From NCBI GenBank assembly GCA_002422285.1, contig DIUF01000058.1, positions 1 to 53,097 on the forward strand: a stretch of DNA of 53,097 nt. Direction: 5' to 3'. This stretch comes from Flavobacteriales bacterium UBA6165. Lineage in GTDB: Bacteria > Bacteroidota > Bacteroidia > Flavobacteriales_D > Crocinitomicaceae. Shown one piece after another: positions 50,801-53,097 of the stretch. Position 1 is the first letter of the stretch. Each line of letters starts with the position of its first letter. Below the pieces are notes generated by a model that was not told where the DNA came from, searched no databases, and worked only from the letters and a program-made list of their open reading frames with translations. The position numbers and the translations under genes are program-made.

Positions 50801-52184
50801 CGTTTTGCGTAAAGCGATGGGTAAAAAACAGAAAGATGTCTTGGACAAAATGAAGCCCAAGTTCATTGAACAAGCTCATGCGAAAGGACATCCGAAAGAT
50901 ACATTGGAAAAAATTTGGCGCGACTGGGAGGCGTTTGCTTCTTATGCGTTCAATAAATCGCACTCCACATGTTATGCTTGGATTGCATACCAAACTGCCT
51001 ATTTGAAGGCAAATTATCCTTCAGAATATATGGCCGCGGTTTTGTCCAATAACATGAGCGACATCAAGCAGGTGAGCTTTTTCATGGAGGAATGTCGTCG
51101 TGCAAAAATTCCTGTTTTGGGTCCCGATGTGAATGAATCGCTGTTCAAATTTGCGGTGAACAAAGAAGGCGCCGTTCGTTTTGGTCTGGGGGCAATTAAA
51201 GGTGTTGGCGAAAAACCAGTTTCTTCTATTATTGCTGCCCGAGAAAGTGCAGGTCCCTACAAATCACCAGCAGATTTTGCCAGTCGCGTAGATTTGCGGG
51301 TTTGTAACAAACGCGTTTTAGAAAACTTGACTTTGGCGGGAGGATTTGACTCGTTTGCGAATTTTCATCGGGCACAATTTTTAACCCCCACCAGTTCAGG
51401 ACGCACGTATTTGGAAGACTTGGTGCGCTATGGTGGCAATTTGCAGAGCGATGCCGATTCTGCGCAGGTTTCTCTTTTTGGTGATGATGTGGCTGTTGAA
51501 ATGCCCGAACCAATTCCGCCAAAAGTGGATCCATGGAACGCCCTATTTGCCCTGAACAAAGAAAAAGAAGTGGTTGGGATTTATATTTCTGGTCACCCCT
51601 TAGACGATTTTAAACACGAAATTAAAGCATTTTGTACTGCAACTTTGGCTGAACTAGAAGACCTCAACAGCGTAAAAAAAACAGAGGTCAAAATTGCTGG
51701 AATTATTACCCGTCAAGAAACACGAATTTCGAGAAAAGGCGACCAGTTTGGTGATATGACCATTGAAGATTTTACTGGGGCCTATCGCTTCATGATTTTC
51801 AATGAAGATTTCTTGAAGTACAGACATTACATGGCCGACAACACGAGTGTTTTTATTGTTGCGAAAATTGTTCCCAAGCGTTTCACTACTACCAACGAAA
51901 AAGAACTCAAAATTCAGCAAATTGAGTTGTTGCGCGACTTCCGACAAAGTAGGGTAGAGGAATTGAAAATCCATGTGGACAACAACATGCTCACGGCTTC
52001 ATACATCCAAGAAATGCACGAACTTTTATCTGAACACAATGGTAAATGTCGTTTGCGTTTTATCGTTAAAGACGACTTCAACGACATGGAATTGAGCATG
52101 CCTTCCAAAACAGTAAAAGTGGATTTGAGCGATCAATTGATTCGAAAATTGGAAGAAGAAAACATCGATTTCGAATTGGCATGA
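47820..52184 (+). CDS. dnaE: DNA polymerase III alpha subunit with N-terminal proofreading exonuclease
   Basis: A 1454-residue replicative polymerase. Residues 1-190 form a DnaQ-like DEDDh exonuclease: Asp6 and Glu8 (FDTETTGL), Asp105 (NVEFDL), His170 and Asp175 (HNATADVEA). A linker leads to the PHP domain at about 258 (FIHLHNHSRFSIL), where TDSGNM replaces the usual TDHGNM, so the metal site looks degenerate. The palm has PDIDIDFDDEGRGRVIDYV near residue 687 with the catalytic aspartates, then a helix-hairpin-helix region and an OB domain (about 1290-1370, VKIAGIITRQETRIS). Standalone gene. An exonuclease-fused DnaE of this length is usual in Bacteroidota. Confidence 0.96.
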   Translation: MYLIFDTETTGLPRDYKAPITATDNWPRCIQLAWQLHDDLGQLVEAKSFLVKPNGFDIPYDAERIHGISTQLATELGHDLEEVAIAFNEVLGRTKFVVGQNVEFDLKIMGCEFHRLQLETPLLELPSLDTCTEDTAKMCQIPGGLGGKFKLPTLSELHKHLFEESFVEAHNATADVEATSRCFLELVRREFFSTETLLADGEYLERFKIANPAPFALVGLKHLNLKAESKKLQATEPQAEVVSSDDKKENLRRLEEIDFIHLHNHSRFSILQSTIDVDGLVKKAAKLKMPAVALTDSGNMMGAFLFEKAVSKHNKAVKAERAKAEEEGRPFDGQEIMPIIGIQLNVCRDHLDKSNKDNGYEVVFLAKNKTGYHNLAKMASIAYTDGFYYIPRISKEVVEQHKEGVMVLTGNLRGEVPSLLLNVGEKQAEEALIWWKEQFNDDLYIEIMRHGQEDEERVNVLLVKLAKSHGVKLLASNCNYYLDKEHATSHDVLLCVKDGQLQATPKGRGRGFRFGLDNEEYYFKSSEEMKALFSDLPEAIESAAEIYAKCEAYTLQRDILLPNFDFPEEFKDPLDDDDGGKRGENAYLRHLTYEGAKERYGEISDEIRERLDFELTTIANSGYPGYFLIVQDFCHAARKMNVWVGPGRGSAAGSAVAYCLKITNVDPIKYDLLFERFLNPERVSMPDIDIDFDDEGRGRVIDYVINKYGASQVAQIITYGTMAAKSSIRDTSRVMNLPLPDADRIAKLVPDLSLNKLFAMSEAELADKLNGEDLEKARQLRSIASGRDLAAQVVQQAISLEGSMRNTGIHACGVIITPDKITNFVPVATAKDSDMVCTQFDNSVAEDAGLLKMDFLGLKTLTLLKDAVELVRLRHGIELNPDDFPIDDEKTYQLFQRGETVGIFQYESPGMQKYLRELKPTVFGDLIAMNALYRPGPLEYIPSFVRRKNGEEEIKYDLEACEEYLKETYGITVYQEQVMLLSQKLADFTKGEADVLRKAMGKKQKDVLDKMKPKFIEQAHAKGHPKDTLEKIWRDWEAFASYAFNKSHSTCYAWIAYQTAYLKANYPSEYMAAVLSNNMSDIKQVSFFMEECRRAKIPVLGPDVNESLFKFAVNKEGAVRFGLGAIKGVGEKPVSSIIAARESAGPYKSPADFASRVDLRVCNKRVLENLTLAGGFDSFANFHRAQFLTPTSSGRTYLEDLVRYGGNLQSDADSAQVSLFGDDVAVEMPEPIPPKVDPWNALFALNKEKEVVGIYISGHPLDDFKHEIKAFCTATLAELEDLNSVKKTEVKIAGIITRQETRISRKGDQFGDMTIEDFTGAYRFMIFNEDFLKYRHYMADNTSVFIVAKIVPKRFTTTNEKELKIQQIELLRDFRQSRVEELKIHVDNNMLTASYIQEMHELLSEHNGKCRLRFIVKDDFNDMELSMPSKTVKVDLSDQLIRKLEEENIDFELA

Positions 52185-52221
52185 TGGGGAAGATGCTAGA
52201 TATGAATAGCGGGATTTTGAA

Positions 52222-52377
52222 TCCTCCCCCTAAATCCCCCTCCAAAGGGGGAATAAAAAAAATCTTTGATTTTTTTCCCAGAGCAACCAGACCCGAGTGG
52301 GCAACTTCATTTCAAGTATTTACGAAAAAAATTATTTGGGGACGATTCCCCCTTTGGAGGGGGATAAAGGGGGAGGA
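52222..52377. repeat. 156-bp element with 32-bp terminal inverted repeats
   Basis: Arms at 52222-52253 (opens TCCTCCCCCTAAATCCCCCT) and 52346-52377 (ends ATAAAGGGGGAGGA) are inverted copies with two mismatches; the 92-nt interior is AT-rich and has no frame of note. Each arm also contains a small CCCCCT...AGGGGG palindrome. It resembles a MITE or a repeat-derived hairpin. The right arm ends 1 nt before the TTG used as start of the next gene. Confidence 0.7.
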
Positions 52378-52378
52378 C

Positions 52379-53097
52379 TTGGCTAAGAACACTTTGAACC
52401 AGTTGTTCAAGTTAATAGCATTCATAGTCGCCCTTACTTTCTTCACCAACTCTTCCGCCCAAACTTTCTTCGAGCCTGCCGACAGTTTGAATAAACGCCG
52501 TCTGATTGCTACGCACACGGGTCTTGGCGTGGCCTACGCAGGCTCCATGATTGGTCTCGCGCAGGTGTGGTACAAAAACCAAGAATCGCAAGGATTTCAG
52601 CTGTTCAATGACAGCAAACACTGGTTGCAAATGGATAAAATAGGGCATACTTATTCTGCTTATTGGATGCAAAATCGGGCATTTTCCATGTATCGCTGGT
52701 CTGGAATGGAGCAAAACAAAGCATTGCTGTGGTCGTCGATGTTTAGTGTTTTGTTTATGAACACCTTTGAAATCATGGATGGTTTTTCGCCCAATTACGG
52801 TTTCTCTTGGGCAGATGTGGGCGCTAACACTTTGGGAATTGGTCTTTTTTCGGCGCAACAACATTTTTTCGGTCAACAACATCTGACCATGAAGTTTTCC
52901 TATTCGCATTCTCCTTTTGCGCAATACCGACCAGAATTGTTGGGCTCCACAACTCCAGAGCGCTTGCTGAAAGACTACAATGGACAAACCTATTGGTTCA
53001 GTTTGAGTTTGGGCACAATCACCCCAGAAGCTTGGCGGATTCCAGATTGGCTTTGTTTGAGTTTTGGCTATTCCATCTCCGAAAAATTGAAAAGTGA
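52379..53097 (+). CDS. DUF2279 (YfiM-like) protein, 3' end outside window
   Basis: About 239 codons are present and the frame runs off the right edge. A hydrophobic signal-like segment (LFKLIAFIVALTFFTNSSAQ) precedes the DUF2279 core: FNDSKHWLQMDKIGHTYSAY, then FEIMDGFSPNYGFSWADVGANTLG, with the conserved KxGH and WSxxD-type residues. YfiM-like proteins are predicted envelope proteins of unknown role. No ATG precedes the signal segment; TTG at 52379 or 52394 are the only usable starts and the first lies against the inverted-repeat element, so the native start may have been lost or displaced. Confidence 0.75.
   Translation, partial: MAKNTLNQLFKLIAFIVALTFFTNSSAQTFFEPADSLNKRRLIATHTGLGVAYAGSMIGLAQVWYKNQESQGFQLFNDSKHWLQMDKIGHTYSAYWMQNRAFSMYRWSGMEQNKALLWSSMFSVLFMNTFEIMDGFSPNYGFSWADVGANTLGIGLFSAQQHFFGQQHLTMKFSYSHSPFAQYRPELLGSTTPERLLKDYNGQTYWFSLSLGTITPEAWRIPDWLCLSFGYSISEKLKS

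Noticed and set aside
52412..52987. Minus-strand frame of 191 codons
   Set aside because: The plus strand here encodes a recognisable DUF2279 protein; the minus frame is its shadow.
1..53097. CRISPR arrays, tRNA or rRNA genes, prophage or complete insertion sequences
   Set aside because: No evenly spaced repeats, cloverleaf sequences, rRNA segments, transposase or phage genes were recognised; the gaps between genes are short.

Overview
The window is about 40% GC and comes from a member of the Bacteroidota, most likely the order Flavobacteriales. The evidence is the gene content: type IX secretion and gliding genes (a PorZ-like beta-propeller protein, gldA, a PKD protein with a gliding-associated C-terminal domain), Bacteroidota-only families (DUF3078, DUF4837), a DnaE carrying an N-terminal exonuclease, and some twenty promoter boxes of the Bacteroidota type TAnnTTTG placed just upstream of genes. 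It reads as a chromosomal core region with accessory patches. No rRNA, tRNA, CRISPR array, complete insertion sequence or prophage was seen, and no gap between genes exceeds about 225 bases.

Layout. 1-2324 (minus): sensor kinase followed by the 5' two thirds of recG. 2451-6730 (plus): DUF3078 protein, then rpsF-rpsR-rplI ending in a clear terminator, an OmpA-like protein and tsaB. 6738-9085: dprA (minus) and hemW (plus) diverge. 9226-14050 (plus): tatA, a LysM lytic transglycosylase, a DUF4837 lipoprotein and two core-LPS-type glycosyltransferases. 14069-14779: yebC (minus). 14921-19555 (plus): PorZ-like protein, recO, frr, gldA. 19697-24862 (minus): recR, mscL, a TonB-dependent receptor and a flippase. 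24986-27142 (plus): a ParB-like/methyltransferase fusion and a glycosyltransferase. 27139-37195 (minus): a long gene train running in transcription order rpmH, rnpA, S41 protease, O-antigen-ligase-like protein, rdgB, flippase, polymerase-like membrane protein, YgiQ, TerB-like and MmcQ/YjbR proteins. 37374-41624 (plus): secreted PKD/SprB-like protein, an unknown acidic protein and an M28 peptidase. 41721-46510 (plus): two orphan antitoxin-like proteins flanking paaZ, then kbl and an unknown membrane protein. 46642-47651 (minus): hpf and a small outer-membrane protein. 47820-52184 (plus): dnaE. 52222-end: a 156-bp inverted-repeat element abutting a truncated DUF2279 gene.

How it fits together. 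Much of the window concerns the cell surface: two Wzx-like flippases, a polymerase candidate, a ligase candidate, four glycosyltransferase or modifying enzymes, PorZ, GldA, TatA and secreted proteins. In type IX secretion bacteria cargo is anchored to an LPS-linked polysaccharide, so these genes could plausibly serve one surface pathway, although here they are scattered among DNA repair and ribosome genes rather than clustered. That link is inference.

The most notable non-coding signals are promoters whose -7 box ends exactly 4 nt before the start codon at four genes (likely leaderless mRNAs), and at least five families of degenerate inverted or word-like repeats confined to gaps between genes, one of which may have replaced the native start of the last gene.
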